Source: Argyresthia goedartella (taxonomy: Eukaryota; Arthropoda; Insecta; Lepidoptera; Argyresthiidae). From it: DNA of 64,000 nt. The notes under the pieces are model-generated. The model was not told where the DNA came from. It ran no database searches and was given only the letters and a program-made list of their open reading frames with translations. Shown here one piece after another: positions 47,216-58,792 of this stretch. The position numbers were made by a program, and so were the translations under genes. The stretch's first letter is position 1. Every line of letters starts with the position of its first letter. The stretch spans positions 16,981,231-17,045,230 of the forward strand of contig OX463815.1 of NCBI GenBank assembly GCA_949825045.1, given 5' to 3'.

Positions 47216-48524
47216 AAAAGACGGTTTTTTTTGGTTGCAGTTTTTTGGTTGAATTGGTTGCAGATTTTGATTTTCGTTAGTATTCTGAATTAGGGGAATT
47301 TCGCTGCTCTCGGGCTTGAAAGACGCTTGCGATGCGTGCAACTCGTATAGCGCGTACTCACACTCCTGTACTGTGTAAGCGTCCACCGTATCATAACCTT
47401 CTGTGCTATCATACTGTTCAAATTCGTCATTGGTGTAGTAAAGTTCATTTGTGGGGAATCTTTGGGGCACTGGCGCGTTAGGCGCAGTTCTCATGGACAC
47501 GTCAGTATTGGGTTTAGCAATCGGCTGGGCATGCTGAACATATCCAAACTGACCAGGTTGGGACCTGAAGCCTTGCGGGGTGAAGGGAGGTTTGTATCCG
47601 AATTGACCAGGCTGTGGCCTGAAGCTTTGCGAGGTATGTTGTATGGGCCTGTAGCCAAATTGACCAGGCTGTGGTCTGAACCCTTGTGGGTTGAACTGAG
47701 GGGGCCTATAGCCGAATTGAGGTGCTCTATGAGCTGTGGGTTGATTGGGGAAAACTGGTTTTGGGAGAGTTTGCTTTGGAATACCAAACTTGAATTGAGG
47801 TTAAAATGGTGGCGGTCGAGTTGGGAGTTGTGCCGAGAATTGTGACTTATAGGGGTATTGCGTCTGAGTGATGGGGATACCGGTTGATTGGATGGAGGTT
47901 TGGGATGCAGTATTTTGCAGCGGAGAGCATACTGCTCTTCAAAATTATTTTCTTCTAAGACGTGGGATAGTGCTTCCTCAAGCGAAGTAGGAGCCTTTAG
48001 GCGAACTAATCGGACCAAGTATTCACGTAAATTGTATAAGAAGACATTCAGCGAAGTATTGTTATAAATAATCTTCTTTGCTGCCTTTAATTCCGCCTCC
48101 GGGTGCTGATTGACTTTGGATAGGAGGATGGACCTAACATCCTGTATGCGTGAACAGAAGTCTAAATATGACTCTGACGGTCAGATTTTTAGGGTCTCCA
48201 GCTCAATAGCCAAGCATTCCTCACTGCGAGGATCGCCAAAGTGTTGTTGTATTAGAACCTTCAGTTCGTCATACGTTTCAAAATCAGCGCGCTCGCTTAT
48301 TAATTTCGCGGCTTTACCTGTTAATTTGCTTGTTATACATTGCATTAGGTAAGCGTTGCGTTCCTCGGTACCCTGGTACTTGAGTATCACAAATTCACAT
48401 TTTCGAGAAAAAGGCTCGGGAGCTTCGAATCTCCAGAAAATGGTGGTATTAGGGCTAGTACGTCCCGGGGAATGTCTAAATTAACCACCGCGGGCATTGC
48501 GGCCTGTGCCTGTGGTTCTACCAT
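47216..48524 (-). pseudogene. Errantivirus gag, frameshifted
   Basis: The ATG is at 48522-48524. A 1-bp loss in an A run near 48408 breaks the frame after about 38 codons. The capsid region resumes at 48390 (MQCITSKLTGKAAKLISERA). A Gln/Asn/Pro-rich stretch at 48018-47491 with several repeats ending 'GPNLV' or 'GHSLV' follows, and the tail runs to about 47216. No CCHC knuckle was seen, as is usual for errantivirus Gag. Confidence 0.7.
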
Positions 48525-48867
48525 GGTTACTTATAACTAACACACACACAAAATGTATAATCACAATAGAAGATAACTATGACTCTACTTAGAATTAAGT
48601 TTACGAGTTTTCTTAATATAAATACCTACTACGATTTTAAATTCCACTTACTTACAGAATACCTAACTGAGGAAAAGGACAAGGATTTGACTCACCGCTT
48701 TTCCATTCTTCAGCTCCAGTTAACACATTTATTTGGTTCGAGGATTACTTGGTGACCAGCAACAGTTCGAGATCCTGCCGTAAATTAGAATAGCGAAGCT
48801 CGTAGATATGGTTTCACTCGCGTTTAGAATTTGCTAGCCAACAGCCAGTAATCCTACCGGCTGCGCC

Positions 48868-49057
48868 AGTTAACTTTGGGAACGCAAAAGATGTTTTTTT
48901 AAAAAGCTAATTTTATTATTAAACACACTGTTATTACACTATTAGAGAGTTGTATCTAATTAGTAGACTAAACATCCTATTGCCACATGATTGCATCAGC
49001 CAGTACTGGGAAGCAGGGCTGGTTTCTGATGAGTCGGCAATGTCTGGAACTATAACT
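48868..49057 (-). repeat. 5' LTR of the errantivirus-like element, internally deleted
   Basis: It is 190 bp, shares AGTTAACTTTGGG...GTTTCTGATGAGT with the other LTR and ends CTATAACT. Directly inside it (48850-48867) the minus strand reads GGCGCAGCCGGTAGGATT, a plausible tRNA primer-binding site. Confidence 0.8.
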
Positions 49058-49900
49058 ACCTTCATACTCCATGTATGTAACCAGTTGCATTTATAAGTTG
49101 GTATGTGGTATTAAAATATTTTTTCACCCTCTATTTAATACATGTACCATACATTTATGTATATTTTTCAAGTAATGTTTGTAAATACCTATATTACCAA
49201 GGGTTTTCTTAATAATTTTAGGATTTGTATAGTTTCCGTGATAAGAATATTTTTTTTAAATAAGAATTTCAGTTTCTAAAAAAAAGACCTGGTTTTTCAC
49301 AATCGGTTTCTGCCGCTATTTGAATAGATCCTATGCTAAGTTCTTAACCCTCAAAGGATTTTTCGTGTGAAAAGTCCATAACACAGTAAAGTTTATACCT
49401 ACTTAAAAAGTGGTTTGACTATTCATGAATAGACCAGACATAGAAAATAAATAAAACGAATATATGTATTACATTTATTTTCCACGTTATTTACTTACTA
49501 GCTAGAAACTGTATAAGTACTTAGTAGGATGATACACGGGAAAGTGACGAAATGTATAATCAACAGAAATTGCGTAACACCAACGTCACAACAAGATAAG
49601 TAAACTAATTGTACTAGAAATAAATGAACGAGGCAATATACATAAAAGTCAGTTGAAAAAATGGCTAATAACTGTAGATTATGAATATGTTGAGAATCTT
49701 CTTTTGGCAATTACTTAGCGATCAAGATATTTTATTTTTTATTCTGATGTTTAACTTGATCTTATGCATGTTAGATTAGAATATTACTTAAATAGGCACG
49801 ATGTAACCTTAAGCTGTGCCATGAAACGGATTTTTCTAGTATGGGACGCTACCCACAAAGTGTATATATGTATTGTGCCTACTTGAATAAACTTACTTTC

Positions 49901-49928
49901 TTACTTACTTACTTACTTACTTACTTAC
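49901..49928. repeat. (TTAC)n microsatellite, arm A
   Basis: Seven uninterrupted TTAC units, with the inverted counterpart (GTAA)n at 60307-60330 in arm B. Confidence 0.9.
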
Positions 49929-49968
49929 CAGAGAAACATACACCCAAATTACGAAAAAAGAAACAACT

Positions 49969-50144
49969 TGTTTACGCAGCCATCACTAAATGGCGTTGTC
50001 TGTACTTTGCCTCGCGCAATAGAGATTTTCTTGTGTTAGGTTAAGTACCATTCGATGATTTGATTAAATTAGTTCTTCCATACAATACAACCAAGAGTGT
50101 TTTACTTCAGTACAGTGCAGTGTTCAGTCAGTTTTAGGTAAACA
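49969..50144 (+). repeat. 5' LTR of the BEL/Pao element
   Basis: 176 bp, followed at once by 'ttgggcctttacgagccgg', the position of the primer-binding site; the tRNA was not identified. Confidence 0.9.
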
Positions 50145-50280
50145 TTGGGCCTTTACGAGCCGGATTGAGTGAAGAGTGTCAAGTGCGAGTGCGTATCATT
50201 GGATTGCAGTGCTTACGGATTTCAGTGTTACGGAATGGTAAATTGCGGGAGACTGTAAGTACGGAACTCATTACTAGGGC

Positions 50281-50474
50281 AGAGACTTAGAAGAATTCAT
50301 CAGTGTTTGCATAGTGAAAAGACTTAGAAAAATCAGTGAAATTTAGAGACTTAAAAAAATTGTGGTGCAGTTTTGTATGAAAATAACACTTAGAAATTTT
50401 TCGAGAAATTCTCTATAGAAAAAAGACTTAGAACAATTTGTGTAAATTTTGGAGACTTAGAAATTTTTTGAATT
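50281..50474 (+). repeat. Six GACTTAGAA-type repeats in the BEL/Pao leader
   Basis: The motif (A)GACTTAGAA(N)AATT or a close variant occurs at about 50284, 50321, 50348, 50387, 50424 and 50453, just before the Gag ATG. An RNA packaging or translation role is possible but unproven. Confidence 0.75.
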
Positions 50475-53400
50475 ATGTCGTTTCAAGAGTTAGTCAGTTT
50501 ACAGGAAGAAATGGGAAGGCAGATAAACCGAGCCCTCAGTAATTACAAAAAGTCGAGGAGTAGAATTACGGAAGCATACATTGAAACAAGATTAGAGTCA
50601 TTAGAGTCAAACTGGGAAAAATACAAACAAACAAACCTAGAGATTAGCAAAATTGCAACCACAGATTTGAGGACAACAGAGAGGTATTTCACTGAAGACA
50701 CATTCTACACCTGCGAAGATGTTTATTTGGAACTCAAGACACTGATGAAGGAGCGCTTATCAGAAATAAGTTTGCCCAAGATGAGCACGAGCACGGAAAA
50801 GGAAGCCACACACAAAACAGAGACACAAAAGTTGACAAAACTGCCTCCGATTAAAATACCTTCATTCTCGGGGATTTACACAGAATGGCCGAGTTTTTAC
50901 GATCTCTTCAAGTCGTTGATTCATACAAATTCAACGTTGAGCAATATACAAAAATACCACTACTTGAAGAGTAGTCTAACTGGAGAGGCAGAAGGATTAT
51001 TGAGGCAGTTTCCACTGACTGATGCAAACTACAATAAGGCACTGACACTTTTGGAAAGTCGATTTGATAACAAGAGGTTGATAGTTCACGCACACATCAC
51101 ACGACTGAGGAACCAAAGGAAACTATCAACAGAGACAGCAAGGGGGATACGAGATATTTTAGATACCACAAACGAGTGCTTGAGCGCATTAAACACTATC
51201 GGCGTACACACGGAAAGCTGGGATGCGATCATCACTCACATCATAGTAGAAAAGTTAGATATCGAGAGTCACAAGCTCTGGGAACAAAAACAGGGAGCGT
51301 CGCGTGACATTCCAACTACAGGGGAACTATTGGAGTTTATGGAGGTTCGATTTCGGTCTTTAGAAGCCCTGAATGCCACGCAGACGAAAGAACACACGAC
51401 ACGCACACCACAACGACCCCAGCCAATAAAGACGTTCGCAACAAGCTCTCAAGATACGACAGCACAAGCTACTAAATCAAGCTTCCTAGAGCACAAACCT
51501 AGCTGTGTGTTATGTTCTGGAGATCACTATGTGTACCACTGTCAAGAGTTCATTAAAATGACATCTGAACAAAGAAGAGATTTGGCGCAAGATAAACAAC
51601 TCTGTTTCAACTGCCTTGTACCAAAACACCCTGTGCGTTTCTGTAGACAGAGAACTACTTGCAGAATATGCAGTCGAAGACACCACACTCTTCTTCACAC
51701 TACGAATGAACCTACGACAGCGAAACAGTGCTCACACACACAAGAAGAACTGGAAGAAGAAACAACACCAATTGCCGTTCACAAAGTTGAGTCGACTAAG
51801 AGTCAAATTCTGCTTGCCACTGCCTTAGTACGAGTAATGGATCGTGATGGACGAAAACATATACTGCGTGCGCTGATCGATCAAGGTTCTCAGGCATCCT
51901 TCATAACGGAATCAGCAGCGCAACGACTGGGCTTACGCAGGACTGGAGTATGCAGCAGGATCACTGGAGTAGATTCTACTATGACTACAGTGTCGAAAGC
52001 GCAGATAGAACTCGCACTGTTTTCACTAAGTTCGGAAGAGTCGGTAGCCGAAGTGAAAGCACACATCCTCAAATCGCTACAATCTATACTACCAGGCAGG
52101 GAATTCACAACAGAACCGGGATCAGGGATTCGAGAGTTGACACTAGCGGATCCTGGTTTCTGTAAGCCTGGTGGTATAGACATGTTATTGGGAGCAGAGA
52201 TATACGCACATATTTTGTTGGATGGTTTAAGGAAATTCGGTACACTATTGGCACAAAACTCACGACTCGGATGGATAGTATCCGGAGCAGTACAAGGGAA
52301 TAAAACACAAGTAGAAGATATAATAGTGATGCACAATAAACTAGAGGTCAATGACCTATTACAGATGTTTTGGGAGTCTGAGGAGTTACACACAGAGAAA
52401 CGCATAATGACAACAGACGAAAAACGGTGTGAGAAGATTTATGAAGAGACACATTCTCGCACACCCTCGGGACGTTACAAGGTAGCCTTACCATTTACAG
52501 ATGAGAATGAAACACAACTAGGAGACTCAAAGGACGTTGCTGTCAAACGTTTGATGAACATGGAGCGCCGCTTCAAAAGGGATGGAGAGTTTCAGCAACG
52601 GTACATCGGATTCATGAAGGAGTATGAGGACTTAGGGCACATGGAGAAAGTGCCTAAGGATGAGATACACAAGTCCAATACATACTACCTCCCACACCAT
52701 GGCGTACTTCGAGAAGAGAGTACTACAACGAAGGTGAGAGTCGTGTTTGACGGTTCTGCGCGGACAAGTTCAGGGACATCACTAAACGAACAACTTTTGA
52801 TTGGTCCATCACTACAACACGACATCCGTGACATCTTCTTGCGTTGGCGAAAACACAACATCTGCTTAGTGGCCGATATACAACGGATGTACAGACAGAT
52901 CCTCGTGAGACAAGACGACGTGGACTACCAAAGGATCGTATGGCGGAGTAAGCCAGAGGACCCCATACAGGATTATCGCCTACTCACCGTGACTTATGGG
53001 ACATCTTGTGCGCCATACCTTGCTATCAGAACATTGAGACAGTTAGCAAGTGATGAAAGTGATAAGTTTCCAAAGGCGGCTAGTGTTTTACAAAGTGACT
53101 GTTATATGGATGACATTTTATGTGGATGTGATACTATCGATGAAGCTATACAATTGTCAGGGGAGCTTATTGATATGTCAAACAAGGGGGGGTTCGTGTT
53201 ACATAAATGGAATTCAAATTCTGTGAAAGTATTGGAGAGCTTGCCTACGGGAAACAACCAGACACGAGAACCTATTAACATAATGATGGATAAAACTGTT
53301 AAAACGTTGGGTGTCTGATGGAACCCCAGTAGTGATTGTTTTGAATTGAACATGAAGCTTCCATCTGCCTCACCAAGGGTAACAAAGAGAAGTGTATTGT

Positions 53401-55700
53401 CTGATGTTGCGACAATATATGATCCTATGGGCTGGTTGTCTCCTGTGGTCATAGTTGCTAAAATGTTTCTACAAAGGCTGTGGCTGCTTGGTCTTGGTTG
53501 GGATGACGAACTACCAAATGAAGTCAAAACAGAATGGTTGACATATCGAGATGAGATTAACACCATGTCAACAATTTACTTGCCACGTTGGATTGGCATG
53601 ACTAGAACAATAAAACGGGTAGAGTTACATGGGTTCAGTGACGCCTCCATAACTGCATTCGGGGGAGTAGTCTTTCTTCGCATTATACGGGAAGATGATA
53701 CAGTAGAAGTTAAAATGGTATCAGCCAAGACCAAGGTAGCACCGGTAAAACAAGTCACGTTGCCACGTTTAGAGTTGTGTGGGGCTGTATTGACAGCAAA
53801 ACTGTTACACAAAGTTAAAGTCTGTTTAGGTATACCCGATGATCAAATTTATGGCTGGACGGACTCAACCATAGTTCTTGCTTGGCTTCAGAAACATCCA
53901 AATTCTTGGAAAACTTTCGTGGGTAATAGAGTCGCGGAGATTTTGAATGTCACAAAGCCAAGTCAGTGGCACCACGTTAGTTCAAAAGACAACCCCGCGG
54001 ATTGTGCCTCTAGAGGTTTGCAACCGGCACAATTAGCTCAACATGAACTATGGTGGGCCGGACCACAATGGTTGAAATCACCACATCCTATTTCATGTGT
54101 TAGTAGGATACATGTGACTAATTTAGAAGAGAAGATTGTTGTACATCTGGCTGTAGATGTAGATGAAGAGTTTCTTTTACACAAATATTCTACCTTGATG
54201 AAACTGAAACGTGTGATAGGATATTGTTTTAGATTTGTACATAATTGTAAGAGAAAGGCACAACAGAAAAACATCGATTACACTGAAGATAGATTAGAAG
54301 AAATGCCAAAGTTTCTAGTAACAAGAGAGTGGAAGAGGGCAATGAACGCATGTGTAAAGATTTCACAGAATCGATATTTTTCAGATGAGTTGCATGACTT
54401 ATCACATGGACAAACTGTAAATAAGAAAAGTCCGTTGTATTTTCTTCATCCATTCTTGGATACTGAGGATATAATCAGAGTTGGTGGACGTCTTGAGAAC
54501 GCTCCACTTCCATATGATACTAAACATCCTGTAGTAGTGTCTGGTAAATCCAGGTTAGCGTTTTTAATTGTTGATCAGACTCACAAAACCACATTGCATG
54601 GCGGACCTCTGCTAATGTTAAATGTTATAAGAAGTAACTATTGGATTATGAATTTAAAATCTATTGCTAAATTCCATGTTCGAAAATGTATACAATGTAT
54701 CAGACAATCTCCAAGGTTTGCTTCACAAATCATGGGAAACTTGCCAGCATCCAGGGTGACAGTTTCTAAACCTTTTTCATGTAGTGGTGTTGACTTTGCA
54801 GGGCCTATATTGCCTAAAACCTCGAGACTTCGAAATGCACAAACAACGAAGGCCTACATTGCCGTTTTCATTTGCACCGCTACTAAGGCTATTCACTTGG
54901 AGCTGGTTTCAGAATTGACAACCGAAGCCTTTATAGCTTCATTTAAAAGATTTACTTCAAGGCGTGGTCATTGCGCTCAACTATATTCAGACTGTGGATC
55001 CAACTTCATTGGTGCCAACTTTGAACTAAAGAGAATGCTCAATAAAGCTAAATCAGAGCTGCCAGAGGACCTGTCACAATTATTGGCCTCTGAGGGTACC
55101 GAATGGCATTTTATACCTCCAGGATCGCCACACTTTGGAGGATTATGGGAATCCGGTGTGAGATCTACAAAGCACCATATCAAACGTGTTCTCGGTGACA
55201 CAAAACTAACATTCGAAGAATATGCTACGTTGTTAGCGCAGATCGAGTCTTGTTTAAATTCTCGTCCCATTTCACCCATGAGTGACTCAGTTGATGATCT
55301 CACTGCTTTGACACCTGGTCATTTTCTAGTATTGGGACCACCAGTTGTGGTTCCTCACGTAAATGTCTTGGATGTTCCCGTCAATAGACTAAATCGATGG
55401 CAACATCTGGAACATATGCTACAATGTTTCTGGCAAAGATGGAAATCTGAATACTTGACGACCTTACAAAACCGTTATAAATGGTCGTCCCAGAAACCAT
55501 CTATTAAAATAAATGATTTAGTTATTATTAAGGACGATCGAGTTCCTCCATCTAAATGGCCTCTTGCTAGAGTCGTTGATACTCATCCAGGCAATGACGG
55601 ATTAATTCGAGTAGTCTCATTGAAATGTCTTCAAAAAGTTATTAAGCGACCTATTACTAAGTTATGTATTCTACCTTTTATACAGTCCACAGAGATTTAA
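50475..55700 (+). pseudogene. BEL/Pao Gag-Pol polyprotein, one in-frame stop
   Basis: Residues 1-947 are open (50475-53318). In order: coiled N-terminus; DUF1759 Gag (IPSFSGIYTEWPSFYDLF); zinc-knuckle cysteines (CVLCSGDHYVYHC, CFNCLVPKHPVRFC); DUF1758 protease (ALIDQGSQASFI); Pao-type reverse transcriptase (VRVVFDGSARTSSG, SDCYMDDILCG). A TGA at 53316-53318 interrupts the frame, which continues unchanged (open frame from 53346) through the Pao RNase H region, the integrase zinc finger and DDE core (GVDFAGPI, YSDCGSNFIGA, GLWESGVRS) and a DUF5641-like C-terminus. The total is about 1,740 codons, normal for the group. Only this stop disables the copy, unless it is read through. Confidence 0.9.
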
Positions 55701-55729
55701 AGGACTATAATCGTCCTTGGGTGGCGGCA

Positions 55730-56200
55730 TGTTTACGCAGCCATCACTAGATGGCGTTGTCTGTACTTTGCCTCGCGCAATAGAGATTTTCTTGTGTTAG
55801 GTTAAGTACCATTCGATGATTTGATTAAATTAAGGGCATGTTCGCGCGTGCGGATGCATCACACCTTCCGCACATCGCCGAACTGGCGCCGCACCATGCG
55901 CGCCCGCCCGACCGCCGCCGCCTGCCACGCGACCTGGTTGCCTAGCCGGCGATCACCCACTGCACACCAGCGCCACAAGAAGACCACCGCCCGCAGGGGC
56001 CATCCGATGACCTGTCCACAGGAGTGGACAGAGGCGATTCTTCGGGAAGAGGTCCGTCGACCTGACCCCGACTCCCCACGCCCCAGAAGGGGTGCGTGAG
56101 ATGACTATGATGATGATGATTAAATTAGTTCTTCCATACAATACAACCAAGAGTGTTTTACTTCAGTACAGTGCAGTGTTCAGTCAGTTTTAGGTAAACA
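55730..56200 (+). repeat. 3' LTR of the BEL/Pao element, with nested insertion
   Basis: It is preceded by CTTGGGTGGCGGCA, a BEL-type polypurine tract. Without the inserted 284 bp and one 11-bp duplication it is 176 bp, like the 5' LTR. Confidence 0.9.
55833..56116 (+). mobile_element. 284-bp 5'-truncated LINE tail in the BEL/Pao 3' LTR
   Basis: It is flanked by an 11-bp duplication, TGATTAAATTA (55822-55832 and 56117-56127), and ends in a (TGA)n repeat. It is GC-rich with an open frame ending WTEAILREEVRRPDPDSPRP, which looks like the extreme C-terminus of a non-LTR retrotransposon ORF with 3' UTR. The clade is unassigned (RTE- or R1-like 3' ends are candidates). Confidence 0.75.
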
Positions 56201-56940
56201 CAACTTAACTAAATATTTCAACAAGAGCTGGCAGAGACCCATACGGCCTGAACGTGGGCCTTATTTTATATGAATTCCATTTTGCGTTGCATGGGGCTAG
56301 CCCATCGCTGGGGAAACATTATAATTGCGGCCAGCGATGCTGCATAATATGTATATGCAACTGTGTATGGTTAATCAGTACGTAGTTATTTGCTTTAATA
56401 ATGCTTTTTTTTGCATTAAACTCAGATTGCTCGCAAAGTATATTGTTTGCGGATTTCATAAATAAATAATACTATTCAGCTACCTGTGCATAGTAAACAT
56501 AAACATGAGCATGCAGGGTGTAACAGAAAAGTGTAGTCATATTTGAAGGGGTTGTTAGAAACATCATTCTGAACTACTTTCACTATGAACCCGATTGTGC
56601 AGTCTAACTTAATTTCTCTCTTCTCCATACAAATCAGATGATCGCTCGGCCCAAAATGTATATAGAAGTAAAAAATAAATTTGCTCTGATCAAATTGTTT
56701 TCTTAGGGAATGTTGTTCAGAATGATGTCCCTAAAAGCCCCGTAAAACATGACTACATCTTGCTGTTAGATCCAGTGTACAGGCACATACCTTGCTTCTG
56801 GCCCCACACTAGGTTAGCCTGTATCGATGTCGTGGGAAATAGAAACAGTGACGTCACACACTTAAACATCCAAGAACGTGATTTTATTCTTCTTCCTCGC
56901 CAGCCAATTTATAATTAAATCATCATCAGACTGCACATTA

Positions 56941-57484
56941 AGCGGGCTACTCACACGCCTGCCGCAGGGGCAATCTAGGGTGTAAGAGTGGGGATGACCC
57001 TTAATTGCTTCCTTAATTGTGATGTGTATAGGCAAGCAGGGGCAATTTCCTAGATTGGCCCTGCGGCAGGGCAGCAGGGGCACAAGACCTTCTTAGCTCC
57101 CTAGATTATCCCTGCCGCCCTGCCCCGTTGCCGCGTGTGTGGCGCAATTGGGGCAATTTCTCATTCTCAAGCAGTACGTCGGTAATTGCCACGCGGAGTG
57201 CCCGCGTGTCAATCAAGATAGCGGCGGATAACAAGCGTGAAGTTTGGACGCGGATTGTAGATGTGTTTAAGGACCGGTCTCACATGTGGGATAAAAAACA
57301 CAATCATTATTTTAACCGTGACATGAGACGGCAAACTTCAAAAGAAGCAATGTCCATTCGTAAAAGTTTTTAAGGTCATCTACTTCCAATTCTTTCATAA
57401 TATTTATGTGGCACAACTCACTTCGTTTCTGTAGCCACTTCTTCTCCCAGTATCTCCTTTTCCTTTTTTTTGCGGTAGCTCAAC
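56941..57484 (+). mobile_element. Partial PIF/Harbinger-like element, arm A
   Basis: It starts with AGCGGGCTACTCACACGC after TTA (the arm A version of the target duplication) and matches arm B 58988-59531 inverted. The other end is missing because the palindrome breakpoint falls inside it. Confidence 0.65.
57128..57373 (+). pseudogene. MADF-like frame in the Harbinger-like element, arm A
   Basis: An 81-residue frame contains REVWTRIVDVFKDRSHMWDK and YFNRDMRRQTS, reminiscent of a MADF/Myb-SANT domain, the DNA-binding partner often carried by PIF/Harbinger elements. The first third is low-complexity and may not be coding. It is nearly identical to the arm B copy at 59344-59099. Confidence 0.35.
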
Positions 57485-57629
57485 TGGACTGGGAATCGGC
57501 CACTAGCGAACCTTCTTGGAAGGACACTAAAATATCATGTTTATGACGCTTTCAGTCGATTCAGAAATTGTATCAATGTATTACGGTTAAGGTTAATTAC
57601 GGTCTAAGACAAATGCTTTTTTACATAAT

Positions 57630-57884
57630 TTGTTATCAGACGATTATGACATTGTGATAATTACAGAAACCTGGCTGATTGCTAGTATCCACGAATCAGA
57701 ATTTGCTGATGATAGGTTCAATATATTTAGAAGGGATCGTGATTATGTTAAAACCGGACAACGTTATGGCGGAGTAGTACTGATCATGGGGTACAATATA
57801 TTAAGAAGGGATCTTGATTATGTTAAAACCGGACAACGTTATGGCGGAGTAGTACTGATCATAGTAAAAGTTACGTTAAAGTGA
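57630..57884 (+). pseudogene. LINE APE endonuclease fragment with a 75-bp tandem duplication
   Basis: YDIVIITETWL is the endonuclease motif with the catalytic Glu, followed by GGVVLI. The block ending DYVKTGQRYGGVVLI is repeated once in frame at a 75-bp period (about 57715-57789 and 57790-57864). Nothing of the reverse transcriptase follows. Confidence 0.7.
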
Positions 57885-58329
57885 ATTTGCTTGATACTTG
57901 CAAGGGAATCAAAACCTATAGGGTACTTCCGGTTTACCTAGGATCATTAAATTTGGCAAAACAATCCTAACACTCAAAATTTCTGCCTAACAGCCAGTCC
58001 GTCTGTTAAGACCCTTTTTATCAGGACAATGTCAATTGCTTAAATCTGTGATCTCTTGAAGTTGTGAAAAAATCAAACATATAGATCAAGGCGATCAAAA
58101 ATTCCGTCGTTTATGTCACAATTTTGCTGAATTTTCTCGATACTTGCAAGGAAATCAAAATTTAGAGTACTTTACGTTGACGAAGAATCATGATATTTAC
58201 CAAAATGCGAGGTCTTATAGCACAAATAAAGGGTACAATCCGAAAACTGTAAATTTGTAGAATGATCAAAAAAATTGTGTTTGGTGGAAATACGTACCTA
58301 CCTAAAGATCATATCGTAAAAGTATCTAA

Positions 58330-58450
58330 GAGCTTCCGAGGTCTAGTGATTACACCCTTATTTATCACACAGGTGATGCAGGTTCGAATCCCAATGCTGA
58401 TCACGAAGCTGTGCTTCAGCCACCTCTCGTGGGAAAAGGGGTCGCGCTGT
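58330..58450 (+). repeat. tRNA-derived SINE
   Basis: GAGGTCTAGTGATTAC (A-box-like) and GCAGGTTCGAATCCC (B box) lie about 35 bp apart, as in a tRNA promoter, followed by a non-tRNA body with GCTGTGCTTCAGCC. The 3' limit is uncertain. Confidence 0.55.
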
Positions 58451-58792
58451 GTATGTAACTGTACAACTATCTGTTATATTTATACGTACTTCATTTATAC
58501 TAGATGCCAGTGGGCACATAGTTTACGACCAGAAAATTGTACGTCCCTTTAAGGTACCTTGGCATCATCATCATCAACTCAGTTCATGTCGATATAGTTT
58601 TGTTGGGCACGGGCTTTTCCAGATATAATCCAAAACAACTTCGCATCCCAGTTAAATGGCTGCTTCAAATAGACAAATGAGGTCGAATCCGATAGATCCT
58701 TCTACAAACAAGCACACTTTTATTTGGTCACCTGATTTAGGCACAGATTTTCAATCATTCAGCCTACACGTAAGTAAACAGCCTATGATTAA

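Larger units (their letters stand above)
40698..49057 (-). mobile_element. Errantivirus-like endogenous retrovirus (gypsy group with env), decayed
   Basis: The LTRs are at 40698-41099 and 48868-49057, with ends AGTTA...TAACT. The target-site duplication is ACCT (40694-40697 and 49058-49061), and arm B gives the empty site (ggctaccttcatact). Gag, pol and env follow one another on the minus strand as in lepidopteran errantiviruses such as TED. All three genes carry frameshifts or stops, and a LINE fragment separates gag from pol. It cannot produce particles as it stands. Confidence 0.9.
49969..56200 (+). mobile_element. Young, almost intact BEL/Pao retrotransposon
   Basis: The 176-bp LTRs TGTTTAC...TAAACA are at 49969-50144 and 55730-56200, the latter with a nested 284-bp insertion. 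The target-site duplication is CAACT (49964-49968 and 56201-56205); arm B has the empty site 'gaaacaacttaacta'. One Gag-Pol frame runs 50475-55700 with a single in-frame stop. By eye the LTRs differ at one of 176 positions. It is the only large element here on the plus strand. Confidence 0.93.
33972..57484 (+). repeat. Arm A of a very large imperfect palindrome
   Basis: Four blocks of this arm reappear inverted in arm B with roughly 93-96% identity by eye. They are 33972-36113, 40617-40697, 49058-49968 and 56206-57484, and they correspond to 64000-61735, about 61734-61655, about 61654-60265 and 60264-58988. Between the blocks lie insertions found only in arm A. The outer limit may be farther left than 33972, but arm B runs off the window. 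The inner limit is sharp: 'gtagctcaac' is the last shared sequence. The uninterrupted parts between 49062-49968 and 56206-56940 contain no gene I can support. Confidence 0.92.

Noticed and set aside
49498..49710. 70-codon frame kept open in both palindrome arms (also 60981-61193)
   Set aside because: High identity of the arms explains it. The few differences include several amino-acid changes, so there is no sign of selection, and no motif is present.
56862..57083. Frame with DDDLIINWLARKKNK, also at 59437-59658
   Set aside because: The coding-like part is on the plus strand in arm B after a possible acceptor (ttgtgcag) but on the minus strand in arm A. It crosses the Harbinger-like end and has no recognisable domain or exon partner.
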